DNA from: Shewanella psychromarinicola
Lineage (GTDB): Bacteria > Pseudomonadota > Gammaproteobacteria > Enterobacterales > Shewanellaceae
Length of the DNA: 64,000 bases
Assembly: GCF_003855155.1 (NCBI RefSeq)
Contig: NZ_CP034073.1
Location: 1,674,001 to 1,738,000, forward strand
Reading direction: 5' to 3'
Part shown: piece after piece, positions 35,162-44,553 of the stretch
How the letters are laid out: the number at the start of each line of letters is the position of its first letter
How positions within the stretch are numbered: position 1 is the stretch's first letter
Translations under genes and position numbers: made by a program
Notes under the pieces: model-generated
The model's database searches: none
What the model was told of the DNA's origin: nothing
Seen by the model: the letters and a program-made list of their open reading frames with translations, nothing else

Positions 35162-35177
35162 AGACGTCTAGACATCT
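35162..35177. promoter_or_regulatory. MetJ operator, metB-proximal pair of Met boxes
   Basis: Adjacent boxes AGACGTCT (exact consensus) and AGACATCT (7 of 8), 34 bases upstream of the metB start. They would repress metB-metL when S-adenosylmethionine is plentiful. Confidence 0.9.
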
Positions 35178-35211
35178 CTTTGTGTGTTTGTGACATTTTT
35201 AGGAGTCAATT

Positions 35212-36381
35212 ATGACTAAGCATCAAAGCGCCACATTGGCCGTTCGCCAGGGTATTGAAACAGACACACAGCATGGCGCCATAGTGCCCCCAATTTATTT
35301 ATCAACCAATTATTCCTTCGATGGTCACAACAATCCGCGCGAGTTTGATTACAGCCGATCGGGTAATCCGACCCGCTGTATTTTAGGTGAAGCGCTGGCC
35401 AAACTTGAGCAAGGCGCTACAGGTGTAGTGACCTGTACTGGCATGGCCGCCATTACCTTAGTGACTAGCTTACTTGGTCCAGATGATTTATTAGTGGTGC
35501 CGCATGATTGTTATGGTGGTAGTTATCGCCTATTTACGCATTTGGCTAAAAAAGGTCAATTTAAGTTGTTGGTTGTTGATCAAACTGATGCACAAGCATT
35601 GAACCAAGCCATTGCCCAAAAACCGAAAATGGTCTGGTTAGAAACGCCATCGAATCCACTGCTGCGGGTGGTCGATATTAGTGCTATTAGCCGAGCCTGC
35701 CATGACGTCGGTGCGTTAGTGGCGGTAGATAACACCTTTTTATCGCCAATATTACAACAACCCTTGTTATTGGGTGCTGACATCGTTATTCACTCAACCA
35801 CTAAATACATTAATGGTCACAGTGATGTGGTGGGTGGCGCTGTGGTGGCTAAAGATGCTGAAGTGGGTGAATTATTGCATTGGTGGTCAAATACGTTAGG
35901 GTTAACGGGATCTGCTTTTGACAGTTACTTAACCTTGCGTGGCTTGCGCACTTTAGCGGTGCGAATTCGTGAGCATCAGCGTAATGCGCAAAAAATTGTT
36001 GCGTTATTGAGTGCCAGTGCTGTGGTGTCCAAGGTGTATTATCCGGGATTAAAAGACCATCCTGGTCACGACATTGCGGCAAAACAACAACAAGGCTTTG
36101 GCGCGATGTTAAGCTTTGAGTTGTTCGGTGGTGAAGCTGAAGTGGAGGCATTTTTACAGGCATTATCCCTGTTTAGTATTGCGGAAAGTTTAGGCGGAGT
36201 GGAAAGCTTAGTCGCTGTTCCGGCCACGATGACCCACAGAGCTATGGACCCACAAGCAAGGAAAGAGGCTGGTATTAAAGAGACTTTATTGAGATTATCG
36301 GTTGGCATTGAAGATGCTGAGGACCTTGTGGCCGACATTAAAGCTGGCTTAGCTGCTGTTAACGCGATTAAATCAGCTTAA
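35212..36381 (+). CDS. metB: Cystathionine gamma-synthase
   Basis: 389 residues of the Cys/Met-metabolism PLP enzyme family. Features include PPIYLSTNYSF, YSRSGNPTR, VVTCTGMAAI, AVDNTFLSP and the PLP-lysine motif IHSTTKYINGHSDVVGG with Lys198. It combines an activated homoserine ester with cysteine to make cystathionine in the transsulfuration route to methionine. The neighbours metL and metJ and the Met boxes support metB over metC or megL. GGAG precedes the ATG. The 3' flank carries repeated TTAGCTTAA-like short repeats. Confidence 0.95.
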   Translation: MTKHQSATLAVRQGIETDTQHGAIVPPIYLSTNYSFDGHNNPREFDYSRSGNPTRCILGEALAKLEQGATGVVTCTGMAAITLVTSLLGPDDLLVVPHDCYGGSYRLFTHLAKKGQFKLLVVDQTDAQALNQAIAQKPKMVWLETPSNPLLRVVDISAISRACHDVGALVAVDNTFLSPILQQPLLLGADIVIHSTTKYINGHSDVVGGAVVAKDAEVGELLHWWSNTLGLTGSAFDSYLTLRGLRTLAVRIREHQRNAQKIVALLSASAVVSKVYYPGLKDHPGHDIAAKQQQGFGAMLSFELFGGEAEVEAFLQALSLFSIAESLGGVESLVAVPATMTHRAMDPQARKEAGIKETLLRLSVGIEDAEDLVADIKAGLAAVNAIKSA

Positions 36382-36533
36382 TTTGGCTTAAATTAGCTTA
36401 ATTCGAGTTTAAGTTAGCTGTGGTTTTGCCCAAATTAAGTAAAATAGTAAAAATATGCACTTGCAACACTATTCATTTCAAAATAGAAGTCTAGCAGTCG
36501 CAACACAAGTCGTAGTTGTTTAAGGAGTCAGTA

Positions 36534-38927
36534 ATGGCGCGAAGTCATTTACACAAGTTTGGTGGTTCAAGTTTAGCGGATGCAGATTGCTATCGCCGTG
36601 TTGCACATATTCTTCTTACACATGGTCAAAGTGATGATTTAGTGGTGGTATCCGCCGCCGGAAAAACGACTAACTTTTTATACAAATTACTCAGCCTGCG
36701 TGACAGTAGTCAATTGTGGCAAGAGCAACTACAAATTCTGATTAGCTATCAACAAACGTTAATTGAACAATTATTATCCAATGAACAAGCGCGAGACTTG
36801 CGCGAACGTTTGTCTTCTGACCAATCTCAGTTAGTCAGTCTGTTATCCTTAGAGCAACGCAATGATTACCAATTTAATCAAGTGGTGAGTTTTGGTGAAC
36901 GTTGGTCCGCGCGCCTGATGGCGGCTTTGTTACGAGAAATGGGGGTGGCAGCCAATCATGTTGATGCTTGCTCTATTCTTGTCGCTGAGGAAGGGGCTGT
37001 ACCTAATATTTTAGTGCCGCAGTCGCGTCAGAAAGTTCAAGCCTTATTGGCGCAGCATCCACAACAACGTTTAGTTATTACCGGTTTTATATGTGCTAAT
37101 CGTCAGGGTGATACCTTATTATTAGGCCGTAATGGTTCAGACTTTAGTGCGACCTTGATTGCCAGTTTAGCCGACATAGAAAGAGTGACAATTTGGACTG
37201 ATGTTGAAGGGGTATTTAATGCTGACCCGAACAAAATTAATGACGCAAAATTACTAAAGAGTATGTCATTAGCGGAAGCGGATCGCTTAGCGCGATTAGG
37301 TTCGCCAGTATTGCATTCTCGTACCTTACAGCCATTGTTTAATACGGCAGTGAGTTTAGCTGTACGCTCTAGTTATGCCTCACACACAGATTTTACCTTA
37401 ATTGCGCCACTGAGTTCATCAGCGAGCGCACCGGTAATCACCAATTTAAATGAAGTGCTGTTGTTTAGTTTTAAAATGAACTCAGATATTGAGCCATTAC
37501 TGACGATTTTAGATAAAGCAGGCATCACGCCGTTAGCTTATTGGTCGTTGGCACAGCATAAGTTTGAACTCGCCCTTACTCTTGAAAGCCAGAAACAAGT
37601 GCAATCTTTGCTTACTCGGTACCGCAGTGAATTTGCGATTGAAGAATTGAGTACCCAAACTGATTTAGGCCTAGTGGCGTTAGTCAGTGCTGATGCTCAC
37701 CACTTTAGACGCAGTTTTGCCCGACTACTGAGTCGTGATGCGAAACCTATTTATCAAGATGCGTTAAGTTTAGTGACCTTAGTGCCGCAAGCTCAAGTGA
37801 GTTTATTAACCCAGAAAATACATCGCCGTTGTGCCGGTCCAAGAATGCGCATTGGGGTGTTATTGCTTGGGGTGGGTAATATCGGTGAGGCGTGGATTGA
37901 TTTATTTAAACGGGCTAGCCCAACATTAAATAGTGAACTTGAAGCCTCTGTTGAGTTAGTGGGTCTAGTGGGCTCGAAAAAAGCGTTAATCTCCAATGAC
38001 GGTATTAACCTTGAACGGTGGCAACTCGATTATCAACAGCAAGGCATTGAATGGGATTATGACAAACTGTTTGAGCAGTTAGCACTATTATCATGCGATG
38101 AAATTGTTGCATTAGATATCAGTGCTAGTGCCGCCTTAACCTTACAATATCCACAGCTGTTTGCCCATGGTATCCATGTGGTGAGTGCCAATAAATTAGC
38201 CGGTTCTGGGCCATTGCCATTTTATCGTGAATTAAAGCAGCAATTAAGTAATCGTCGATTATTTTGGCGTTATAACGCCAGTTGTGGTGCAGGTTTACCT
38301 ATTCAGCATGCGTTAAATGACTTACGCAATAGTGGCGACACTGTTGAGGCCGTTGGTGGTATCTTTTCTGGCACCTTGTGTTGGTTGTTTGAAAATTATG
38401 ATGGCACTAAACCCTTTTCTGAATTAGTGCTTCAAGCTCGCAGTTTAGGGATTACCGAGCCGGATCCCCGTGATGACTTATCGGGCCGTGACATGCAACG
38501 GAAACTGCTTATTTTGGCCCGAGAAATAGGCTTGGCGGTAGAGTTAGACTACATTAGCCTTAGTTCTTTGGTGCCTAAAGCATTAGCTGAGTTGTCACTT
38601 GAGGATTTTTTGGATCGTATCAGCGAGTTAGATGATGATTTATTGCAACAATATGTAGCCGCTGCCGAGCAAAACAAGGTACTGCGTTATGTGGCTTCAC
38701 TGGATAAGGTCGAAGGCAAACTACAAGCGGAAGTAGGCTTACAATGGGTTGATAGCAATCATCCTTACGCTAACTTAACCCCAGGTGATAATGTGTTTGT
38801 TATTCGCAGTGCATTTTATCAAGGTAACCCTTTGATTATCCGCGGTCCAGGGGCTGGGCGTGAGGTGACTGCAGCGGCGGTACAGTCGGATTTGGTGCAT
38901 ATTTGCAAAGACCTTTTGCAAGAGTAG
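36534..38927 (+). CDS. metL: Bifunctional aspartokinase II / homoserine dehydrogenase II
   Basis: 797 residues from the ATG at 36534, chosen because AAGGAG lies six bases upstream; an in-frame TTG at 36516 precedes the ribosome site. The N-terminal aspartokinase begins HLHKFGGSSLADAD and has FGERWSARLM and GRNGSDFSATL. The homoserine dehydrogenase half starts near residue 443 with LLGVGNIGEAWIDLF (NAD(P) site) and contains SANKLAGSGPLPFY and YNASCGAGLPI. It performs the first and third steps from aspartate to homoserine. It follows metB by about 150 bases and is probably in the same MetJ-controlled unit. Confidence 0.96.
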   Translation: MARSHLHKFGGSSLADADCYRRVAHILLTHGQSDDLVVVSAAGKTTNFLYKLLSLRDSSQLWQEQLQILISYQQTLIEQLLSNEQARDLRERLSSDQSQLVSLLSLEQRNDYQFNQVVSFGERWSARLMAALLREMGVAANHVDACSILVAEEGAVPNILVPQSRQKVQALLAQHPQQRLVITGFICANRQGDTLLLGRNGSDFSATLIASLADIERVTIWTDVEGVFNADPNKINDAKLLKSMSLAEADRLARLGSPVLHSRTLQPLFNTAVSLAVRSSYASHTDFTLIAPLSSSASAPVITNLNEVLLFSFKMNSDIEPLLTILDKAGITPLAYWSLAQHKFELALTLESQKQVQSLLTRYRSEFAIEELSTQTDLGLVALVSADAHHFRRSFARLLSRDAKPIYQDALSLVTLVPQAQVSLLTQKIHRRCAGPRMRIGVLLLGVGNIGEAWIDLFKRASPTLNSELEASVELVGLVGSKKALISNDGINLERWQLDYQQQGIEWDYDKLFEQLALLSCDEIVALDISASAALTLQYPQLFAHGIHVVSANKLAGSGPLPFYRELKQQLSNRRLFWRYNASCGAGLPIQHALNDLRNSGDTVEAVGGIFSGTLCWLFENYDGTKPFSELVLQARSLGITEPDPRDDLSGRDMQRKLLILAREIGLAVELDYISLSSLVPKALAELSLEDFLDRISELDDDLLQQYVAAAEQNKVLRYVASLDKVEGKLQAEVGLQWVDSNHPYANLTPGDNVFVIRSAFYQGNPLIIRGPGAGREVTAAAVQSDLVHICKDLLQE

Positions 38928-38938
38928 GTTTGTTGAGG

Positions 38939-38963
38939 AAGACCATTGTTAATGGTCTTTTTT
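38939..38963 (+). terminator. Rho-independent terminator after metL
   Basis: AAGACCATT / AATGGTCTT stem with a short loop, then a T-run. It ends the metB-metL unit just before repeat copy C. Confidence 0.88.
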
Positions 38964-38990
38964 TGTCATTCTTTATGATTTAGCTTTGAT

Positions 38991-39226
38991 GGCCTGCGGC
39001 CACTAACGTCGTGGCCCTTCGCCCTATCTTATTACAAAGAGTGAAAATGCTAACGCTTCTGATAGGCAAAATGCCTGAATGCCTTGAAGCACATGGTCAA
39101 TGATGTTCCCGACATCATAATGACATTTCCAATATCCATATAGGTCAGATGTGCGAGAAAGGCCTGTCAGGCTCACGCATTCCTTTATAAAGAGTCTTCA
39201 ACGGCCTCAATGTTATTGAGTCCTGC
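38991..39226 (+). repeat. Dispersed structured repeat, copy C
   Basis: Begins GGCCTGCGGCCACTAACG exactly as in B. The A/B block with CCACACCAG is missing. It continues with AGAGTGAAAATGCTAACGCT, TGCCTGAATGCCTTG, CATGGTCAATGATGTTCCCG, ACATCATAATGACATT, CTCACGCATTC and TCAACGGCCTCAAT, all shared with A but in a partly different order. A leader sequence shared with the B locus follows. Confidence 0.8.
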
Positions 39227-39251
39227 AACCTTTAGATAAAACACCTCAAAA

Positions 39252-39426
39252 CCAGCCTTAAAAGCTCTAATCATAACAAGCAATTAGCATAAATATTGTA
39301 CAAAAAAATAACTACCTTAAAAAAGTGAATTCCTATAGCATCTTAGGTTAAGTAAAGCGTTACCTAATCATTTGGATGTGGCATCGGGCAAATCCAAGAA
39401 GCGATTTATGCCTTGCAAACAGCGCA
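39252..39426 (+). repeat. Leader sequence shared with the region after repeat B
   Basis: Homologous to 15290-15456 with conserved blocks CAATTAGCA, ATTGTACAAAAAAATAACTA, ATAGCAT, GTTACC, TGGATGTGGCATCGG and CTTGCAAA. It ends about 25 bases before the ribosome-binding site of an AT-rich exonuclease gene unrelated to the gene following the B leader. Confidence 0.75.
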
Positions 39427-39465
39427 ATGGATGAATACTGACTCTGTGGAAAAGAAGGATACTCA

Positions 39466-40053
39466 ATGGAAAGGCCAACAAAGGAGAAAATTCGAGATTT
39501 ACCCATTTATGAAGGTATTAGTCTAGAGAATATAATCGTTGTCACAAACAAAGCAGACTCGATAAGTGCAATAGCGGAGTTGAGATCACACTCTTGTTTA
39601 GGGTTTGATACAGAGAGCAAACCTTGTTTTATAAAAGGTGAGGTAAGTGATGGACCTCATCTAATTCAGCTAGCCACAAAATCTAAAGTATTCTTATTTC
39701 CTACAAAATTTTATGAAAATTTTACTGCAATCTCAGAAATATTATCTGATCCAACAATAAGGAAGGTAGGTTTTGGATTGAAAGAAGATAAAAAAATTCT
39801 TTTTAGAAAATTTGGAATTAAATTAGTAAATACAGAAGAACTATCTTCAAAAGTGATGCGTTTTGCGCATGTGAAACAACGCGTTGGCGCTAGAGTTGCA
39901 GTTGCAATGTTTTTTAATCAACGGCTATCGAAGAGTGCACAACAATCAAATTGGTCAATATTTCCTCTACACGATCATCAGAAAAGATACGCAGCAAATG
40001 ATGCACATACAGCACTATTAATAGAACTAGAAATAGAAAGACAGAGCCATTAA
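39466..40053 (+). CDS. AT-rich DEDDy 3'-5' exonuclease-like protein after repeat C
   Basis: 195 residues with GAAGGA before the ATG. The RNase D / DNA polymerase I proofreading-type exonuclease pattern is visible: CLGFDTESKP (Asp48, Glu50, ExoI), KVGFGLKEDKKIL (ExoII, with Asp108 as candidate) and KRYAANDAHTALLI (Tyr175, Asp179, ExoIII of the DEDDy type). It stands alone with no helicase, polymerase or HRDC domain. Base composition is far more AT-rich than the metL or VOC neighbours. It could act on RNA or DNA; a defence or accessory role is inferred only from its repeat-leader context. Confidence 0.8.
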   Translation: MERPTKEKIRDLPIYEGISLENIIVVTNKADSISAIAELRSHSCLGFDTESKPCFIKGEVSDGPHLIQLATKSKVFLFPTKFYENFTAISEILSDPTIRKVGFGLKEDKKILFRKFGIKLVNTEELSSKVMRFAHVKQRVGARVAVAMFFNQRLSKSAQQSNWSIFPLHDHQKRYAANDAHTALLIELEIERQSH

Positions 40054-40442
40054 TCTCCCTAAAGCATATGAGCCTCTCACCAATCAAGAGACAACATTAG
40101 CTTATTTGACCAAGTAAATATGCCTGCTGACAATTAGTTAGGTTCATCAAACTCCCTGCACTGCCTCTGCACTTACCAGCCATTTATAAAACCCGTTACT
40201 GCATTTCTACCTGATTGATCTCAAGCTTTATTGCTGTGCTGGACTTGTCTAATTGTCTCAGGCTGAGCCATTGCTTGATTAACTTCTATTTTTTCAACTA
40301 ACCAAAAAATCATAAATTAAAATCATAAGTTAAAATTATTAATTTAATAATATTTGATAATTTTTATTTATGCCTCGTTCGCCGTAAGATTACTCCATCG
40401 AAACAAATGACGAATTAATAAATAGTTTTTTAGGAGTAAGTT
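40054..40442. other. Intergenic region, 389 bases
   Basis: Follows the exonuclease gene and contains the VOC gene promoter region, which is very AT-rich at 40310-40375. GGAG lies before the VOC ATG. I see no gene, terminator or repeat copy that I can support. Confidence 0.5.
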
Positions 40443-40928
40443 ATGAAAATGAATCACGTAGGTTTGATGGTTGGCGACATGGATAAAGCGGTTGAGTTTT
40501 ACACTAAAGCGCTGGGTCTAAAAGTGGTAATGGGTAACACTAAGGTTCAAGAAGAACGTGAAACTGCGATTGGCAGAATGTGTGTGGCCGTTTTTGGTGA
40601 AGGCTTTAAAGGCTTTAACATTGCACACTTAGTCACGACTGACGGTATTGGTGTTGAGATGTTTGAAATGAAAGATCGTCAAGAACGTCATGAAGTTGAT
40701 TTCACCCGTATTGGTATCTTCCACTTTTGTTTGCAAACAGATGACTTTGAAGGTGCAATTGCACGTACTGTGCAATATGGCGGTAAAGCACGTATGGATA
40801 TCACGCGCTACCACCCAGAAGACGACAACAATCTAACCCAAATGGTGTACTTAGAAGACCCGTTTGGCAACTTGTTTGAACTTTACTCGCACACCTATGA
40901 AGAAACTTACTCCACTGATTACGAGTAA
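40443..40928 (+). CDS. VOC-superfamily (glyoxalase/dioxygenase-like) protein
   Basis: 161 residues. It starts MKMNHVGLMVGDMDKAVEFYTKALGLKVV, the standard first beta-alpha-beta-beta-beta module with metal-ligand His5. The second module has GIFHFCLQTDDFEGAIARTVQYGGK and ends VYLEDPFGNLFELYSH with a candidate Glu ligand. Members include lactoylglutathione lyase, methylmalonyl-CoA epimerase and extradiol dioxygenases; the reaction cannot be assigned. GGAG precedes the start. An IS4-family element now splits its transcription terminator just downstream. Confidence 0.9.
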   Translation: MKMNHVGLMVGDMDKAVEFYTKALGLKVVMGNTKVQEERETAIGRMCVAVFGEGFKGFNIAHLVTTDGIGVEMFEMKDRQERHEVDFTRIGIFHFCLQTDDFEGAIARTVQYGGKARMDITRYHPEDDNNLTQMVYLEDPFGNLFELYSHTYEETYSTDYE

Positions 40929-40961
40929 TTTCTTAAGGTTATCCGCACTGCTTAAAAGCTA

Positions 40962-40970
40962 CCTAAAGGG
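40962..40970. repeat. Target-site duplication, left copy (IS4 element)
   Basis: CCTAAAGGG, repeated exactly at 42393-42401 on the other side of the element; 9 bp fits the 9-12 bp duplications of IS4-family elements. Confidence 0.85.
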
Positions 40971-41019
40971 TCAATGCCGATCGTTTAAGAGCACTTGACC
41001 GATCCTGCAGATGAAAGAT

Positions 41020-41047
41020 AATCCCTACCAGTATTCTGGTGGGGATT
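41020..41047 (+). promoter_or_regulatory. Hairpin occluding the transposase ribosome-binding site
   Basis: A 12-bp stem (AATCCCTACCAG / CTGGTGGGGATT, one T-G wobble) with a TATT tetraloop ends five bases before the transposase ATG and is followed by a T-run. The G-rich right arm is the only Shine-Dalgarno candidate. Transcripts entering from outside would fold it and block translation, or terminate. Confidence 0.7.
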
Positions 41048-41051
41048 TTTT

Positions 41052-42371
41052 ATGTTTGTGCAAGAGCTTGAGTTAGTTCATGAGTCTGTTGAAGAAAGCG
41101 GGTCTTACGGTTCTGTAATGGAGGCGATTGATTCAGATTGGATCGAACAATCACTCCTTTCAGCTAACAAGGCGAGTATCCGTAATCGCCGTCTGCCTGC
41201 CCAGCAGGCAGTCTGGCTAGTACTCTGGATGGGGTTAATTCGTAACCAGTCCATCAAAGAAGTCTGTAGCTCGATGGATATTGCACTTCAATCTGGAGAC
41301 TCAACTTGGTCTCGCGTAGCGCCGAGTGTATTGACGGATTGCCGACGACGCTTAGGTGAAGCGCCTATGTCGTACTTATTTAAATCCACTGTCTCAGCCT
41401 GGCTTGAGCAAGCGTTGGGGGAGAATAACGCGCTAGGGCTTACCACCCTTGCCGTTGATGGAACCGTGTTTCGTTGCCAAGATTCTGAAGAAAATGCCAA
41501 TGAGTTTGGTTTTATTTCAAACACACACAAACCCTATCCTCAACTTCGATTAGTCAGCCTTATATCGACTGAAACCAGAATGGTATTAGGTGCTGCCTTT
41601 GATGGCTGCCACGTAGGAGAGGTCACGCTCGCACAGCGTTTAGTTCAAGATACCCCTGATAATTCCTTAACCCTATTTGACCGTTGTTATTTCTCTGCTG
41701 ACTTATTAGTAAACTGGCAAAGCTCTGGAGTACAGCGACATTGGCTGACACCCGTAAAGTCAAAGATGCGCTACGAGGTAGTCGAAGAGTTTGCGAATAA
41801 TGACTTGCTCATTGATATGCCCGTCTCCCCACAGGCGAGAAAGAAAAATCCGGAGCTCCCTGAAACATGGCGCGCCCGTTTTATCGCTTATCAAGAGCCA
41901 AAAGGTGAAATAAAAGGATTTGTCACCTCATTGATTGACCCTGTTCAGTATCCGCTGGACAAGCTGCTAAATATCTACTGGCAACGCTGGGAAATAGAAG
42001 AAGGATATGGCGAACTTAAGCAAACCCAGCTGCAAAGCAAGGTGACGTTACGGAGCAAATTTGTTGAAGGTGTTAAGCAAGAATTGTGGGGAGTGCTTAT
42101 CGCTTATAATCTGGTTCGTTTAGAAATGACAGCGATAGCAAAGGAAGCTAAGGTCGCGCCAACCCGTATCAGTTTTACCGCTGCAATAAGCTTGATAGAT
42201 ACACAATTAAGGTGGCTTGCTTTATCACCAGATGGAAAGCTGCCAGCGAAACTGAAGCAAATGCGAGCCGATATAAAACACTTTATCCTGCCAGATAAAA
42301 GAAAGCACCGAACGTATCCACGCTCAGTGCTCTACATACCCAGTCGCTATCCACTTAGATATAAACAATAG
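41052..42371 (+). CDS. IS4-family transposase
   Basis: 439 residues. The N-terminal IS4 domain (IEQSLLSANKASIRNRRLPAQQAVWLVLWMG) is followed by the DDE catalytic core: LAVDGTVFR (first Asp), LTLFDRCYFSADLL (second Asp) and the YREK signature YWQRWEIEEGYGELK with exact Y-2-R-3-E-6-K spacing. It cuts and pastes the element that carries it. The frame is intact and ends 21 bases before the right terminal repeat. Its ribosome site lies in a hairpin, consistent with self-limiting expression. Confidence 0.95.
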   Translation: MFVQELELVHESVEESGSYGSVMEAIDSDWIEQSLLSANKASIRNRRLPAQQAVWLVLWMGLIRNQSIKEVCSSMDIALQSGDSTWSRVAPSVLTDCRRRLGEAPMSYLFKSTVSAWLEQALGENNALGLTTLAVDGTVFRCQDSEENANEFGFISNTHKPYPQLRLVSLISTETRMVLGAAFDGCHVGEVTLAQRLVQDTPDNSLTLFDRCYFSADLLVNWQSSGVQRHWLTPVKSKMRYEVVEEFANNDLLIDMPVSPQARKKNPELPETWRARFIAYQEPKGEIKGFVTSLIDPVQYPLDKLLNIYWQRWEIEEGYGELKQTQLQSKVTLRSKFVEGVKQELWGVLIAYNLVRLEMTAIAKEAKVAPTRISFTAAISLIDTQLRWLALSPDGKLPAKLKQMRADIKHFILPDKRKHRTYPRSVLYIPSRYPLRYKQ

Positions 42372-42392
42372 TGCTTATCCGAATAGCATTAA

Positions 42393-42401
42393 CCTAAAGG
42401 G
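42393..42401. repeat. Target-site duplication, right copy (IS4 element)
   Basis: CCTAAAGGG, identical to 40962-40970. Confidence 0.85.
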
Positions 42402-42560
42402 TGGCTTTTTTATGCCTGACGATAAATTTTCTCGGCTGCGTTGGTTCATTGTCAACTTACAAACTCAGTTCATGTTAACCCATCAAACAAGTGGTAAAGC
42501 TTGATCAAGGTAATGCTTAGCTTCTCATCAATCGCATACGAAACTTCCTTGATGTTAGCC

Positions 42561-42616
42561 CCTTAGTATTAGTCCCTTAGTATTAGTCCCATGGTATTAG
42601 TCCCATGGTAGTTCTT
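42561..42616. repeat. 14-bp tandem repeat, four units
   Basis: CCTTAGTATTAGTC twice exactly, then CCATGGTATTAGTC and a partial CCATGGTAGTTCTT. It lies in the 464-base region between the IS4 element and metF. No gene is seen in that region apart from the metF promoter. Confidence 0.9.
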
Positions 42617-42738
42617 CATGGTGTCATAAAGACTTGCCGACACACACCGATGTCTGCGTAACCCACTTAGTTAGCGCTATCTGTATTGCCTGCAATTTAG
42701 GCGTAGACTTAAATTGACCGCATTGATGGTTTTTTAGC

Positions 42739-43741
<1,003 letters not shown>

Positions 43742-43768
43742 CAGAGTGTAGCGTTTACTCAAATTACC

Positions 43769-43800
43769 CCCCGTTAATGGTCTCATTAGCGGGTTTTTTG
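43769..43800 (+). terminator. Rho-independent terminator after metF
   Basis: CCCGTTAATG / CATTAGCGGG stem (one T-G wobble) with loop GTCT, followed by TTTTTTG. Confidence 0.88.
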
Positions 43801-43910
43801 TTTAATATTAACGGTTTTTTGTTTAAATATTAGACGTTTGCCGTATTCTTTTTTCAATTTTTTTGGCCTATGGTGGTATGACAATAATTAATGACTAAAG
43901 AGGTGTGATG

Positions 43911-44543
43911 ATGAAAACATCCTTTTACGTGCTCAGTGTGTTGGCTGGCATAACGATGGTTAATGTTATGCAAGCTCAAGCCGCAGAAACATCTTCCCCA
44001 CAACAAGCTATTCCGGCAGTCGCGCAGTTGTGTGCATCCTGCCATGGCGCTCAAGGTCAAGGCATCGATATTATCGGCCCTCGTTTAGCGGGGTTGTCGG
44101 CTGAATATATTAGCAATCAACTGAAGTTATTCCACGCAAATAAACGTCAAAATCCGATCATGTTAGCCATGGCTGCGACGGTGCAGGGCGACAATATCGC
44201 CGTGGTAGCAGATTATTTTAGTCACCAGCCAGTGGATGAGATCCAGCTGCAATTTCGTGGTGATAAGGTGGCCATTAGCGATCCTTTTGAAGCAATAGCC
44301 TTTCAAGGTGATTGGTCGCGGACTATTCCGGCTTGTACCAGTTGTCATGGTCCATCGGGAGTGGGTGGCGGGCAATTCCCTCGCTTAGCCGGTCAGCAAG
44401 CCAGTTACCTTAAAACCCAGCTATTAGCCTGGCAAGATGGCACTCGCAGTGGCGATGTAGACAATATGATGGGCAATATTGCCTTGAAATTAACCGCAGC
44501 CGAAATTGATGGTTTATCTCAATATTTTGCCAATTTAAAATAA
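43911..44543 (+). CDS. Diheme cytochrome c4-like protein (TsdB-type)
   Basis: 210 residues from the ATG at 43911, with AGAGG seven bases upstream. ATG at 43908 is an alternative. The signal peptide ends near MQAQAAETS. Two homologous monoheme domains are present, with heme sites CASCHGAQG (about 35-39) and CTSCHGPSG (about 143-147), each followed by GPRLAGLS or PRLAGQQ typical of cytochrome c4. It is periplasmic. It lies 10 bases before a TsdA-like cytochrome, matching tsdBA organisation, in which TsdB is the electron acceptor for TsdA. c4 may also serve terminal oxidases. Confidence 0.88.
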   Translation: MKTSFYVLSVLAGITMVNVMQAQAAETSSPQQAIPAVAQLCASCHGAQGQGIDIIGPRLAGLSAEYISNQLKLFHANKRQNPIMLAMAATVQGDNIAVVADYFSHQPVDEIQLQFRGDKVAISDPFEAIAFQGDWSRTIPACTSCHGPSGVGGGQFPRLAGQQASYLKTQLLAWQDGTRSGDVDNMMGNIALKLTAAEIDGLSQYFANLK

Positions 44544-44553
44544 GGACATGGCT

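Larger units (their letters stand above)
40971..42392 (+). mobile_element. IS4-family insertion sequence, complete, 1422 bp
   Basis: Imperfect terminal inverted repeats: left TCAATGCCGATCGTTTAAG and right, read inward, TTAATGCTATTCGGATAAG. They are flanked by the 9-bp duplication CCTAAAGGG. The single transposase gene fills most of the element. The intact open frame, DDE residues and exact duplication indicate a recent and possibly active insertion. Confidence 0.88.
40953..42411 (+). terminator. VOC-gene terminator split by an IS4 insertion
   Basis: The left arm AAAAGCTACC (40954-40963) and the right arm GGTGGCTTTTTT (42400-42411) would pair perfectly, with one T-G wobble, around a TAAAG loop. 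They are now separated by 1.4 kb of IS sequence. The 9-bp direct repeat generated by insertion falls in the former loop. Confidence 0.8.

Noticed and set aside
13541..39226. CRISPR array
   Set aside because: The repeat copies are long, few and widely spaced with no uniform spacers, and there are no cas genes.
39361..39430. tRNA-like feature in the leader (GGATGTGGCATCGG region)
   Set aside because: No acceptor stem or T-loop sequence can be formed.
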